64,000 bases of DNA from an uncultured Lachnospiraceae bacterium (GTDB taxonomy: Bacteria > Bacillota > Clostridia > Lachnospirales > Lachnospiraceae). The notes under the pieces are model-generated. The model did not search any database, had not been told where the DNA came from, and saw nothing but the letters and a program-made list of their open reading frames with translations. Shown piece after piece: positions 16,798-25,477 of the stretch (position 1 is its first letter; every line of letters starts with the position of its first letter). Location of the stretch: the NCBI GenBank assembly GCA_934402515.1, contig CAKRTZ010000004.1, positions 1-64,000 of the forward strand, read 5' to 3'. Made by a program: the position numbers and the translations under genes.

Positions 16798-18333
16798 ATG
16801 AAAAAATGGATCGGGAGCAGCGTAATAGCCGTGATTGCAGCGGCTTTGTTGGTGACCGGACTGCAGACGGACAAGGTGCAGGCGCAGGAAGAGGATTTCA
16901 TAGCGGAGGGCGTTTACGCCGGAGAACTCGAGCTTTCCGGAATGACCGTTTCCCAGGCAAAGGATACCGTACAGACCTATGTGACGGCCTTAGGTGAGAA
17001 ACAGATCACACTGATGGCAGTACAGGGAAATGAGGTAACGGTACCGGCATCGGAGCTTCAGTTAAACTGGGCAAATCCGGGAATCATTGAAGAGGCAGTA
17101 TCCCTTGGAAAAGAGGGAAGCCTTATTGCGCGGTACAAAGCCCGCAAGGATTTACAGACGGAGAATAAAGTCTATCCGATTAAGGTAGAAATCAATCAGG
17201 GAACCTTAAAAAGCCTTTTGGAGGAGCAATGTGCTTCTTTTGATATCCCCGCAGTCAATGCACATCTCACCCGCGTAGACGGAGAGTTTGTGATTGAAGA
17301 TGGGCAGATTGGTTACAAGCTGGATGTGGATGCCTCCGTGCAGGCCGTGTCCGATTATATCCGGAATACCTGGAATCATCAGGATGACAGCATTGATCTG
17401 GTGGTTATTATGGATGAGCCGGAGGGCTCTGCGGACACCCTGGCGAAAGTAAAGGATGTACTGGGAACCTTTACCACCAGTTACAAGTCCTCCAATGCCA
17501 ACCGTTGTGGAAATATCGCCACCGGCTGTAAGCATATCAACGGAGCGACGATTTATCCCGGAGAGACCTTTTCTGTTGGGGAGGCAGTGACTCCTTTCAG
17601 CGTGTCCAACGGATATTATATGGCAGGCTCTTATCTCAATGGCCAGGTGGTAGACAGTCTGGGCGGAGGAATCTGTCAGGTATCCACCACCCTTTACAAT
17701 GCAGTATTGCTGTCGGAGCTGCAGGTGGATGAGCGTTATAATCATTCCATGATTGTCAGCTATGTGGATCCCTCCGCGGATGCGGCCATTGCCTGGGATT
17801 CCGGCAAGGATCTGAAATTTACCAACAACACGGACTACCCCATTTATATTGAGGGAATCACGGAGAATAAAACCATTACCTTTACCATTTATGGGGTGGA
17901 GACCAGACCGGCCAACCGTAAAATCCGTTTCGAGAGCGTAGTGCTGGAGAAAAACGTACCGGCGGAGGAGAAGATCTTTACCGATGCGTCCAAACCCATC
18001 GGATTTGTGGCCACACAGTCTGCCCATATCGGCTATAAGGCACAGCTGTGGAAAGTCGTTACGGTGGACGGCGAACAGACGGAGCGCACGCAGATCAACA
18101 GCAGCAGCTACAAAGCAACGCCCAGACAGGCAACAGTGGGAGTAGCCACAGGCGATCCCAACGCATATAATCAGATAATGGCGGCGATTGCCACCGGAAG
18201 CATCGATCAGGTAAAGGCAACTGCAGCGGCTATTCAGGCAGCACAGCAGGCGGCAGTGCCCCTTCCTGCCACAGGAGAACAGACTCCGGCTGTGACGGAA
18301 ACGCCTGCAGATGCCGGTGGAGCAGCCCAATAA
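16798..18333 (+). CDS. VanW family cell-envelope protein (first copy)
   Basis: This 511-residue protein has an N-terminal membrane helix or signal (WIGSSVIAVIAAALLVTGL), a region like the putative peptidoglycan-binding domain found in YoaR-type proteins (about residues 35-215), and a VanW domain (about 225-390) with GGGICQVSTTLYNAVL. The tail is Ala/Pro/Thr-rich, probably wall-spanning. VanW proteins are associated with cell-wall processes and sometimes with vancomycin clusters; no van genes are nearby, so resistance should not be inferred. A second VanW gene lies at 21543. Confidence 0.88.
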   Translation: MKKWIGSSVIAVIAAALLVTGLQTDKVQAQEEDFIAEGVYAGELELSGMTVSQAKDTVQTYVTALGEKQITLMAVQGNEVTVPASELQLNWANPGIIEEAVSLGKEGSLIARYKARKDLQTENKVYPIKVEINQGTLKSLLEEQCASFDIPAVNAHLTRVDGEFVIEDGQIGYKLDVDASVQAVSDYIRNTWNHQDDSIDLVVIMDEPEGSADTLAKVKDVLGTFTTSYKSSNANRCGNIATGCKHINGATIYPGETFSVGEAVTPFSVSNGYYMAGSYLNGQVVDSLGGGICQVSTTLYNAVLLSELQVDERYNHSMIVSYVDPSADAAIAWDSGKDLKFTNNTDYPIYIEGITENKTITFTIYGVETRPANRKIRFESVVLEKNVPAEEKIFTDASKPIGFVATQSAHIGYKAQLWKVVTVDGEQTERTQINSSSYKATPRQATVGVATGDPNAYNQIMAAIATGSIDQVKATAAAIQAAQQAAVPLPATGEQTPAVTETPADAGGAAQ

Positions 18334-18355
18334 GGATGAACCGTAAGGTTCAGAG

Positions 18356-19339
18356 ATGGACAGAGATATGAAACCAGGAAACGTGACAGGGAATGTGGAG
18401 ACACGTTCCATTCACAAACAGATAAAAACGGCAAAACGTGTGAAAAAAACAGGCGCAGGGGATTTCTGCGCCGTTTTTGCGTCCTCCTGCGTCTACCAGC
18501 AGGGGAAATGCCGGCATTTTTCTGTTTATGACATCCTGGACAGAACCCTGCAGACGGCAGTGGATCAGGCAGCTGTTGCCGGCATGGAGATGAAAGAAAC
18601 AGATTTTCAGCTTCTTCTTCCCATGGAGACACCAGAGGACACACTGCGCCGTCTGGTGCGCCGCATGGATGAAAACTGTGCCAAAGCCGGGCTGCCCCTG
18701 GGACAGGTAAATGCCCGGGTATGTCCGGGAGTCAGTGAGGTACTGATCCAGGTTACCATTGGCGGTGTGTGCAGAAGCAGCTTTGCAGTCGCGGGTAAGC
18801 CTGAGGAACAGGATCTGATCGTGGCGGGCTTTTGCGGTGCCGAGGGAAGCATGCTTCTGGCATATGAGAAAGAGGAACAGCTGCGAACCAGATATCCGGT
18901 GCGTATGATACAGGCGGCACAGAAACTGTCGGAAGAATTAAACTGGATTCCGGAGGCTGCAACCGCCGTTTTGTCCAATCATTGTCTGGGTCTGACAGCC
19001 GGAGAGGGAGGAATTTTCAAAGCTCTCTGGAATCTGGCCGAGGAGACAGGGGTTGGACTTTCCGTAAATCTAAAAGCACTTCCGGTACGGCAGGAAACCA
19101 TTGAGATCTGCAATTTCCTGGATGTAAATCCCTATGAGCTTTTATCCGGGGGAACGCTGGTCATGCTTTCCAAAGATGGCCCGGTCATTGTGGAAACGCT
19201 GGGAGAGAAAGGAATTGCCGCTGCGGTGGTGGGACACACCATGCAGGGACATGACCGCATTATCGTGAATGAAGAGGAAACAAGATATCTGGAGCCGGGC
19301 AAGACGGATGAGCTTTATCGCGCTTTTGCCCTGGCATAA
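18356..19339 (+). CDS. AIR synthase-related protein (HypE/PurM-like fold)
   Basis: This 327-residue protein has an N-terminus (MKPGNVTGNVETRSIHKQIK) and a C-terminal stretch VNPYELLSGGTLVML that match the PurM/HypE/ThiL-like ATP-binding superfamily, as found in hydrogenase-maturation HypE relatives. The usual Asp-rich ATP/Mg loop GxGEDCA is altered to GAGDFCA. No hydrogenase or purine genes are near, so the function is open. A terminator-like hairpin (18452-18478) lies inside the coding region at about codons 33-41. The start could be ATG 18356 or 18368. Confidence 0.7.
   Translation: MDRDMKPGNVTGNVETRSIHKQIKTAKRVKKTGAGDFCAVFASSCVYQQGKCRHFSVYDILDRTLQTAVDQAAVAGMEMKETDFQLLLPMETPEDTLRRLVRRMDENCAKAGLPLGQVNARVCPGVSEVLIQVTIGGVCRSSFAVAGKPEEQDLIVAGFCGAEGSMLLAYEKEEQLRTRYPVRMIQAAQKLSEELNWIPEAATAVLSNHCLGLTAGEGGIFKALWNLAEETGVGLSVNLKALPVRQETIEICNFLDVNPYELLSGGTLVMLSKDGPVIVETLGEKGIAAAVVGHTMQGHDRIIVNEEETRYLEPGKTDELYRAFALA
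18452..18478 (+). terminator. Terminator-like hairpin inside a coding region
   Basis: GGCGCAG (18452-18458)/CTGCGCC (18466-18472) with a 7-nt loop is followed by G and TTTTT (18474-18478) and preceded by a run of seven A. It has all the marks of a bidirectional intrinsic terminator, yet lies within the HypE-like reading frame, about 120 nt after the VanW stop. It may partly end the VanW transcript; ribosomes on the HypE-like frame would disrupt it. Confidence 0.6.
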
Positions 19340-19361
19340 AGGGAAAGGTTTGGGTATTGTT

Positions 19362-19841
19362 ATGAGAGAAGAATTATTGCGTATTATTGAGAAAAACAGC
19401 CGTATGGATCTGAAGGAACTGGCTGTGATTCTGGGAGTGACGGAGATTGATGTGGTCAATGAGCTGGCGGCTCTGGAGGCAGAGGGAATCATCTGTGGTT
19501 ATCACACTCTGATCAACTGGGAGAAAACCAGTGTGGAGAGAGTCAATGCATTGATTGAGGTACGTGTGACACCTCAGCGCGGACAGGGCTTTGACAGTGT
19601 GGCGGAGCGCATTTACAAGTATCCGGAGGTACATGCAGTTTATCTGATTTCCGGTGGTTATGATCTGCTGGTAACCCTGGAGGGAAAGACCCTGAAACAG
19701 GTTTCCACCTTCGTTTCCGAGAAACTTTCCACCCTGGATCAGGTTTTGAGCACCGCGACCCATTTTATTCTGAAAAAATACAAAGATCACGGTACCATCC
19801 TGGCTGAGGAGGAGGATCTGAGAGAGAAGGTGACTCCCTGA
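19362..19841 (+). CDS. Lrp/AsnC family transcriptional regulator
   Basis: This 159-residue protein has an N-terminal winged helix-turn-helix (about 1-50; LLRIIEKNSRMDLKELAVILG) and a C-terminal RAM ligand domain (about 65-145). An alternative start at 19269 lies inside the previous gene; ATG 19362 gives the usual family length. It overlaps the aminotransferase by one nucleotide (TGATG), so it probably regulates that gene in response to an amino acid. Confidence 0.9.
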   Translation: MREELLRIIEKNSRMDLKELAVILGVTEIDVVNELAALEAEGIICGYHTLINWEKTSVERVNALIEVRVTPQRGQGFDSVAERIYKYPEVHAVYLISGGYDLLVTLEGKTLKQVSTFVSEKLSTLDQVLSTATHFILKKYKDHGTILAEEEDLREKVTP

Positions 19842-21019
19842 TGAGAAACCCGCTTTCCGATAAAGTAATTGAGATTAAACCTTCCGGCATCCGCAAATTT
19901 TTTGATATCGTCAATGAGATGGAGGATGCCATCTCCCTGGGCGTGGGTGAACCGGACTTTGATACACCCTGGCACATCCGCGATGAGGGTATTTACTCCC
20001 TGGAAAAGGGGCGTACCTTCTATACCTCCAATTCCGGTCTGAAAGACCTGAAAAAAGAAATTGCAGCCTATATGCTGCGAAGCCAGGGAGTCCAGTATGA
20101 CTATAATCATGAGATTTTCATCACGGTAGGAGGCTCGGAAGCAATTGATCTGGCATTGCGTGCCATGCTCAATCCCGGGGATGAGGTGTTGATTCCCCAG
20201 CCCAGCTATGTATCCTATGAGCCCTGTACCGTACTGGCGGACGGCGTTCCTGTTTTTATCAATCTGAAAGAGGAAAATGAGTTCCGCCTTACCGCCCGGG
20301 AACTGCGGGATGCCATTACAGACAAAACCAAGATTCTGATTCTCCCGTTCCCCAACAATCCTACCGGAGCCATTATGGAGAAGGAAGATCTGGAGGCTAT
20401 TGCCGAGATCGTCGTAGAAAAAGATCTCTATGTCATTTCCGATGAGATCTATGGGGAGCTGACCTATAAAGGAAAACATGTCTCCATTGTGTCCTTGCCG
20501 GGCATGAAGGAGCGCACCATTCTGATTAATGGATTTTCCAAGGCTTATGCCATGACCGGCTGGCGTCTGGGCTATGCCTGCGGACCACGGGTTATTATGG
20601 ATCAGATGCTGAAAATCCATCAGTTTGCCATTATGTGTGCCCCCACCACCAGTCAGTATGCAGCAGTGGAAGCTCTGAAAAACGGAGACGAGGATGTGCA
20701 GGAGATGCGGGAGGCGTACAACCAGAGGAGACGCTATCTGATGCATGCCTTTAAGGAGATGGGACTGGAGTGCTTTGAGCCCTATGGAGCCTTTTATGTA
20801 TTCCCCAGCATTAAGGAGTTTGGCATGACCAGCGATGAGTTTGCCACCAGACTGCTGCAGGAGGAAAAAGTGGCAGTGGTTCCGGGAACGGCATTCGGTG
20901 ACTGTGGAGAGGGTTATCTGCGTATTTCCTATGCTTACTCTCTGGAGAATCTGAAACTTGCTTTAGGCCGTCTGTCGCATTTTATCCAGCGGCTTCGGGC
21001 AGAAAAGGAAAATCAGTAA
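19841..21019 (+). CDS. PLP-dependent class I/II aminotransferase
   Basis: This 392-residue fold-type I enzyme has the PLP lysine in NGFSKAYAMTGWRLGY (about residue 235), with upstream ILPFPNNPTGAIM and ISDEIYGELTY. It is closest in layout to the aspartate/aromatic group (AspC/PatA-like). The substrate cannot be fixed, but coupling to an Lrp regulator suggests amino-acid metabolism. It is followed after one nucleotide by trmL. Confidence 0.9.
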   Translation: MRNPLSDKVIEIKPSGIRKFFDIVNEMEDAISLGVGEPDFDTPWHIRDEGIYSLEKGRTFYTSNSGLKDLKKEIAAYMLRSQGVQYDYNHEIFITVGGSEAIDLALRAMLNPGDEVLIPQPSYVSYEPCTVLADGVPVFINLKEENEFRLTARELRDAITDKTKILILPFPNNPTGAIMEKEDLEAIAEIVVEKDLYVISDEIYGELTYKGKHVSIVSLPGMKERTILINGFSKAYAMTGWRLGYACGPRVIMDQMLKIHQFAIMCAPTTSQYAAVEALKNGDEDVQEMREAYNQRRRYLMHAFKEMGLECFEPYGAFYVFPSIKEFGMTSDEFATRLLQEEKVAVVPGTAFGDCGEGYLRISYAYSLENLKLALGRLSHFIQRLRAEKENQ

Positions 21020-21020
21020 C

Positions 21021-21521
21021 ATGAACATTGTATTACATCAGCCGGAAATCCCGGCAAATACCGGAAATATAGGCAGAACCTGTGTGGCAACAGGTTCTGC
21101 ACTTCATCTGATCGAGCCCCTGGGCTTTCACCTGGATGAGAAAAGCATCAAACGTGCCGGAATGGACTACTGGCCGAAGCTTAACGTGACCCGCTATGTG
21201 GATTTTAACGAATTCAGGGAGCAGCATCCCGGTGTAAAAATCTGGATGGCCACCACAAAGGCACACCAGGTTTACACGGATGTGGAATTCGGACCGGATG
21301 ACTTTATTATGTTTGGCAAGGAGAGTGCCGGAATTCCCGAGGAGATTCTGGTGGATTATGAGGACACCTGCATCCGCATTCCTATGTTGGATGATATACG
21401 TTCCCTGAACCTGTCCAATTCTGTGGCAATCGTGCTCTATGAGGCATTGCGGCAGAATCATTTTTCCAACATGCAGCTGCAGGGAGAACTGCACCGTCTG
21501 CATTGGAATCACGAACAGTAG
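21021..21521 (+). CDS. trmL: tRNA (cytidine/uridine 34-2'-O)-methyltransferase
   Basis: This 166-residue SPOUT methyltransferase methylates the wobble base ribose of tRNA-Leu isoacceptors using SAM. Family motifs are NTGNIGRTC (residues 14-22), MFGKESAGIPEEIL and LNLSNSVAIVLYEALRQ, forming the knot. The length matches the E. coli protein (157). It sits one nucleotide after the aminotransferase. Confidence 0.92.
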   Translation: MNIVLHQPEIPANTGNIGRTCVATGSALHLIEPLGFHLDEKSIKRAGMDYWPKLNVTRYVDFNEFREQHPGVKIWMATTKAHQVYTDVEFGPDDFIMFGKESAGIPEEILVDYEDTCIRIPMLDDIRSLNLSNSVAIVLYEALRQNHFSNMQLQGELHRLHWNHEQ

Positions 21522-21542
21522 GACGATGAAAAGAGAGAAATT

Positions 21543-22772
21543 ATGAGAAAATTTACCAATGTAGCAAAGAAGATATTTACCGCAGCATTATGTGCCTGCC
21601 TGTTTTTTAACACAGGACTTACCGCCCTGGCGGAGGAGAACGCCGGTGATCCGGAGGCAGAACCCCTCACAACAGCCCCTGCTCTGACGGTGACACCGGC
21701 GGAACTGACTTTGACCAACGGACAGTTTACAGTGATCCAGTCCCTTGCATCCGCAGAACAGTCGGAAGTGGAGAAGGCAGTGGAGCAGATCAATGCACAG
21801 CTGCTTCAGATACCCTGCAGTGGCCCATCCTTTGCCTATGCAGGAGCCGGTGGGGATGAGGCAGCAGCGGATCTTTATTATCGATATGACGGTGATGTCA
21901 TTTATCAGATCAACGAAGAGGCTGTAGCTTATCTGGCACGGTATATCCGGGATGCACAGCTGGCAGAGGAAGCAGAATTGGCGTTTCAGACCTTACAGGC
22001 CACACCGGATCTGGATGCCGACACCCTCACCGGCGGTCAGTATGCCATGGAATGTGCCCAGGTGTCTGCCATCAATGATGCCATGACCTACACGAGAACA
22101 CCGGAAGGAGTCAATCAGGTAACCATGCGGATTTCCGCCCGTTATCTTACGGCCTATCCGGTGGATGGAATAGAACAGCCGGTCACTTATGTATTGGCGG
22201 GGGAGTCTGCCACCGATTACCATGGAAGTACGCTGGACCGGGTCACCAACCTGAAACTGGCATCCCGCTCTTTAAGCGAACGGGTGGTAAAGGCAGGAGA
22301 AAGTGTTTCCTGTAGTACGATCTTTGGCCCCCGCACTTTAAAGAATGGTTACCGCATGGCTCCCCAGTTTATTAACGGAAAGAAAGCGGATGGTGTGGGC
22401 GGAGGAATCTGCCAGGTTTCCACTACCATCTACCAGGCTCTGATGAATGCCGGGGTGACTGTTACCAGGAGACATCCCCACAGCCAGAAGGTGGACTATG
22501 CGGAGCGTGGAATGGATTCTGCAATTTCCCAGGGCTACAAGGATCTGATTTTCCGTAATGATTATATGCAGCCCATTTACATACAATCCCAGGTGCAGGA
22601 TGCTTATGTAACCTGTAAAATCTATGTGGCTGCGTCGGATGCCGGAACAACCCGGTACAAGCTTTGGGCTGTGGATACTGGGAAACTCACGGCGGATACC
22701 TATCTGACCACCTATGTGGACGGGGTGGAGACCCAGACCCGCTACGTGGACAGCTCCCGCTACTACCGATAA
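21543..22772 (+). CDS. VanW family cell-envelope protein (second copy)
   Basis: This 409-residue protein has an N-terminal signal sequence (FTAALCACLFFNTGLTALA), a variable extracellular region (about 40-240) and a C-terminal VanW domain with GGGICQVSTTIYQALMNAG. It is a paralogue of the protein at 16798 but shorter and with a different N-terminal part; it lacks the Ala/Pro tail. Both flank a block of housekeeping genes on the same strand. Confidence 0.87.
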   Translation: MRKFTNVAKKIFTAALCACLFFNTGLTALAEENAGDPEAEPLTTAPALTVTPAELTLTNGQFTVIQSLASAEQSEVEKAVEQINAQLLQIPCSGPSFAYAGAGGDEAAADLYYRYDGDVIYQINEEAVAYLARYIRDAQLAEEAELAFQTLQATPDLDADTLTGGQYAMECAQVSAINDAMTYTRTPEGVNQVTMRISARYLTAYPVDGIEQPVTYVLAGESATDYHGSTLDRVTNLKLASRSLSERVVKAGESVSCSTIFGPRTLKNGYRMAPQFINGKKADGVGGGICQVSTTIYQALMNAGVTVTRRHPHSQKVDYAERGMDSAISQGYKDLIFRNDYMQPIYIQSQVQDAYVTCKIYVAASDAGTTRYKLWAVDTGKLTADTYLTTYVDGVETQTRYVDSSRYYR

Positions 22773-22784
22773 ACCGGAATATAG

Positions 22785-23123
22785 ATGAATATGAAAGCTG
22801 AACAATTTATAGAGGTTTACAGACCGCATATGTCAGAATACTGTTCCGCAGTGATTGATGCCGGAGGGGAACTTCATGCCTGCAAGGTCAGTCATCTTCG
22901 GACAATGATAGAACTTTATGGAGATCCGGAGATTCTTTCCAAAATTCCGGAGGGAAAATCTCCCTTATTCTGGCTGGTTATCCGTCTGGGGTGCGTGCTG
23001 GTAGACTATGAAAATCAGGTATACAGTGAAAAGATCAATCCGCTGCAGGAGCATGCATTAAAACTCCTGGAGGAAAAGGGACTGATTAAGAAGAATCGTA
23101 AAGACATTCATGGAAACTGCTAA
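22785..23123 (+). CDS. Hypothetical protein, 112 aa
   Basis: This small soluble protein (MNMKAEQFIEVYRPHMSEYC) is predicted mostly helical, with no signal peptide and a hydrophobic central stretch (PLFWLVIRLGCVLVDYENQVY). I do not recognise it. It lies between the second VanW gene (12 nt) and the transaminase (8 nt), so it is probably in the same transcript. Confidence 0.65.
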   Translation: MNMKAEQFIEVYRPHMSEYCSAVIDAGGELHACKVSHLRTMIELYGDPEILSKIPEGKSPLFWLVIRLGCVLVDYENQVYSEKINPLQEHALKLLEEKGLIKKNRKDIHGNC

Positions 23124-23131
23124 GGAGAGAT

Positions 23132-23983
23132 ATGACGATGATGAAAACACTAGGGTATTATAATGGAAACTACGGGCCGTTGGAAGAGATGATGGTTCCG
23201 ATGAATGACCGCGTCTGCTATTTCGGGGATGGCGTCTATGAAGCCACATTGGCTCACAATCATAAGATCGCCTTTCTTGATGAGCATGTGGACCGCTTTT
23301 TCCGCAGTGCGGGAATGATCCGGATCGAACTGCCCTTTACAAAAGAGGAATTAAAGGAAAAGCTATATGAAATGGTGGAAAAGGTAGAGGGAGAACATTT
23401 GCTGGTATACTGGCAGCAGACCCGGGGAACCGCCATGCGTTCCCACGCATTTCCCAAAGGGGATGTGCCTTCCAACCTCTGGATTATGATCAAGCCTGCG
23501 GCAGACCGGGATTATTCCAAGCGGATTGCCCTGACAGAGATGGAGGATACCCGTTTCCTCCATTGCAATATTAAGACTCTGAATCTGATTCCCAGTGTGA
23601 TGGCAGCGCAGAAAGCGGAGGAGGAGGGCTGCTATGAATGCGTATTCCATCGGGGAGAAGTGGTTACCGAGTGTGCCCACAGCAATATTTCCATCCTGAA
23701 GGACGGAGTGTTCCGCACCCATCCCAACGACCGGTATATTTTGCCGGGAATTGCCAAAGCACATCTGATCAAGGCCTGCGAAGCCCTGCATATTCCGGTG
23801 GATGAAACCGCTTTTACCCTGACGGATCTGGTACAGGCCGATGAAGTCATCGTGTCCAGCTCCACCAATATCTGTTCCGTGGCAGACCTGTGGAAGGGAC
23901 AGCCCATTGGAGGAAAAGCGACTGCCCTGGCAGAAAAAATCCAGAACTATGTGATTGATGAATTTAACGAATACTGCAGATAA
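23132..23983 (+). CDS. dat: D-amino-acid transaminase (class IV aminotransferase)
   Basis: This 283-residue fold-type IV PLP enzyme has the PLP lysine in NIKTLNLIPSVMA (about residue 149), an early RVCYFGDGVYEATLAHN and the downstream TECAHSNISIL stretch. These features favour D-alanine/D-glutamate transamination (Dat) over branched-chain IlvE; aminodeoxychorismate lyase is the other possibility. The product would be D-glutamate for peptidoglycan, matching the neighbouring VanW genes. AAGGAG lies just upstream. Confidence 0.8.
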   Translation: MTMMKTLGYYNGNYGPLEEMMVPMNDRVCYFGDGVYEATLAHNHKIAFLDEHVDRFFRSAGMIRIELPFTKEELKEKLYEMVEKVEGEHLLVYWQQTRGTAMRSHAFPKGDVPSNLWIMIKPAADRDYSKRIALTEMEDTRFLHCNIKTLNLIPSVMAAQKAEEEGCYECVFHRGEVVTECAHSNISILKDGVFRTHPNDRYILPGIAKAHLIKACEALHIPVDETAFTLTDLVQADEVIVSSSTNICSVADLWKGQPIGGKATALAEKIQNYVIDEFNEYCR

Positions 23984-24001
23984 TCCGCGGGAGGGAAATC
24001 A

Positions 24002-24832
24002 ATGATGAAAAGCTTTGGAGCCAGCAAGCAGAACATACTGGAAAAGTATGATACGTTGACTTCTGTAGAGAGAACCGTTGCGGATTATTTTCTGAAGAAT
24101 GAGAGAGAGATGGAATTCTCTTCAAAGAATATCTCCAATGTACTGCATGTATCGGAGGCAACCTTATCCCGCTTTGCCAAGAAATGTGGCTATAAGGGCT
24201 ATCGCGAATTTATCTTTGATTATGAAAAAGAACTGAAAATTGAAATGCAGGAGCAGGGAGTCAGCGCACTGACCCGCAAGGTGCGCAAAACCTACGAAAG
24301 ACTGATGGAGGAAAGCTTTCAGCTTCTGGATGAGCGGAAGGTGGAGAAAGCAGCAGTATTGATGAGCACCCACTCCCGGGTACTGGTTTGCGGGATGGGA
24401 AGCTCCGGCTACGCGGCCAGAGAATTCCAGCTGCGGTTTATGCGTCTGGGAATGGATATTCAGGCCATGACCGACTCCCAGATGATTCAGATGAGCGGAG
24501 CACTCATGAATGAACAGACCCTGTTAATTGCCATAACCCTCAGCGGAAAAACAACGGAGATCCTTGAGGTGGTGAGGGCTGCCAGAGAAAAGGGAGCCAA
24601 GGTGATTCTGATCACGGCCAGCAAGGATACGGCACTGCTAAACAGATGCGATCTGGTGTTTCCTGTGGCATCTGCCAAAAATCTGGATGCCGGCATTCTG
24701 ATTTCTCCACAGTTTCCCATTCTGGTACTGGTAGATGTGCTTTATGCCTACTACTTCGAACATGATCCTCAGACCAAACTTCACAATTATTATGAAACAG
24801 TGGCAGCCATAAAACGAAAATTGTCAACTTGA
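24002..24832 (+). CDS. MurR/RpiR family transcriptional regulator
   Basis: This 276-residue protein has an N-terminal helix-turn-helix domain (about 1-80; LTSVERTVADYFL, VSEATLSRFAKKCGYKGYREF) and a C-terminal SIS sugar-phosphate-binding domain (about 125-260; CGMGSSGYAAREFQLR). The family usually senses amino-sugar or pentose phosphates. nagB lies 1.7 kb downstream and is a possible target, which is inference. Its stop codon lies inside the palindrome at 24820. Confidence 0.9.
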   Translation: MMKSFGASKQNILEKYDTLTSVERTVADYFLKNEREMEFSSKNISNVLHVSEATLSRFAKKCGYKGYREFIFDYEKELKIEMQEQGVSALTRKVRKTYERLMEESFQLLDERKVEKAAVLMSTHSRVLVCGMGSSGYAAREFQLRFMRLGMDIQAMTDSQMIQMSGALMNEQTLLIAITLSGKTTEILEVVRAAREKGAKVILITASKDTALLNRCDLVFPVASAKNLDAGILISPQFPILVLVDVLYAYYFEHDPQTKLHNYYETVAAIKRKLST

Positions 24833-24836
24833 CAAT
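24820..24836. promoter_or_regulatory. Palindrome over the rpiR stop codon
   Basis: The perfect inverted repeat ATTGTCAA-C-TTGACAAT overlaps the rpiR stop codon (24830-24832) and lies 10 nt before the bioY -35 box, which itself reads TTGACA. Either it is a protein-binding site for bioY control, or the similarity to the -35 box is coincidental. Confidence 0.45.
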
Positions 24837-24846
24837 CAAAATAAGG

Positions 24847-24918
24847 TTGACAAATGACCCTTCTGTGTTATACTGAATGGCGAAATGTTATCAAAATAAA
24901 CACAGAGAGGTTAACAAT
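24847..24918 (+). promoter_or_regulatory. bioY promoter with BirA-type biotin operator
   Basis: TTGACA (24847-24852), a 16-nt spacer and TATACT (24869-24874) form the promoter. Downstream, half-sites TGTTATC (24886-24892) and GGTTAACA (24909-24916) are separated by 16 nt and match the BirA operator layout known in Firmicutes (TTGTTAACC-type half-sites in inverted order). The right half overlaps the ribosome-site region. Biotin-dependent repression by BirA is therefore likely. Confidence 0.7.
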
Positions 24919-24922
24919 CAAG

Positions 24923-25477
24923 ATGAAACAAACAGACAAAAAATTGACCACCTACCAGATGATAACCTGTGCCTTGATGGCAGCCATTATGTGTATTCTC
25001 GGACCGATTTCGATTCAGATCGGACCGGTTCCCATTTCCCTGACCATGGTTGCGGTATTCCTTGCCGTATTTGTATTGGGAACGAAATTCGGATGCCTGA
25101 GTTACGTGATCTATTATTTGCTGGGATTAGTGGGACTTCCGGTATTTTCCGGCGGAGCAGGCGGTCTGGGCAAGGTGGCAGGACCCACCGGCGGTTATCT
25201 CATTGGTATGTTTTTTATGGCTCTGATTGTAGGGCTGTTCCTTAAGAAATTTCCCAATCGCTGGTATATGATTCTTGTGGGAATGATCGTAGGAGATGCT
25301 GTCAATTATGTGTTTGGAACAGCGTGGTTCGTCATCTCCACCCAGAGTACCGTGCAGTATGCCCTGGAGGTCTGCGTATTACCCTTTATCCTGGTAGACT
25401 TAATCAAGATGGTATTTTCCCTGATCGTAGGTATGGCTGTGCGCAGGCAGTTAATCAAAGCCGGTCTTGCCTCATAG
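24923..25477 (+). CDS. bioY: Biotin transporter substrate-binding subunit BioY
   Basis: This 184-residue membrane protein has about six helices and the BioY motif GGLGKVAGPTGGYLIGMF. As an ECF-type S component it binds biotin and works alone or with an EcfAAT module, none of which is in this window. ATG 24923 gives the usual family N-terminus and lies just after the BirA-like operator; a longer frame from 24854 would start inside the promoter. The 3' end overlaps the convergent beta-lactamase-like gene by 6 nt. Confidence 0.93.
   Translation: MKQTDKKLTTYQMITCALMAAIMCILGPISIQIGPVPISLTMVAVFLAVFVLGTKFGCLSYVIYYLLGLVGLPVFSGGAGGLGKVAGPTGGYLIGMFFMALIVGLFLKKFPNRWYMILVGMIVGDAVNYVFGTAWFVISTQSTVQYALEVCVLPFILVDLIKMVFSLIVGMAVRRQLIKAGLAS

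Noticed and set aside
17206..18411. 401-codon reverse frame opposite the first VanW gene
   Set aside because: Composition is typical of an antisense shadow; the plus-strand protein has conserved domains and a ribosome site.
16798..22772. VanW genes as a vancomycin resistance cluster
   Set aside because: No vanH, vanA-type ligase, vanX or vanRS genes are nearby; VanW-domain proteins are common in Clostridia without resistance.
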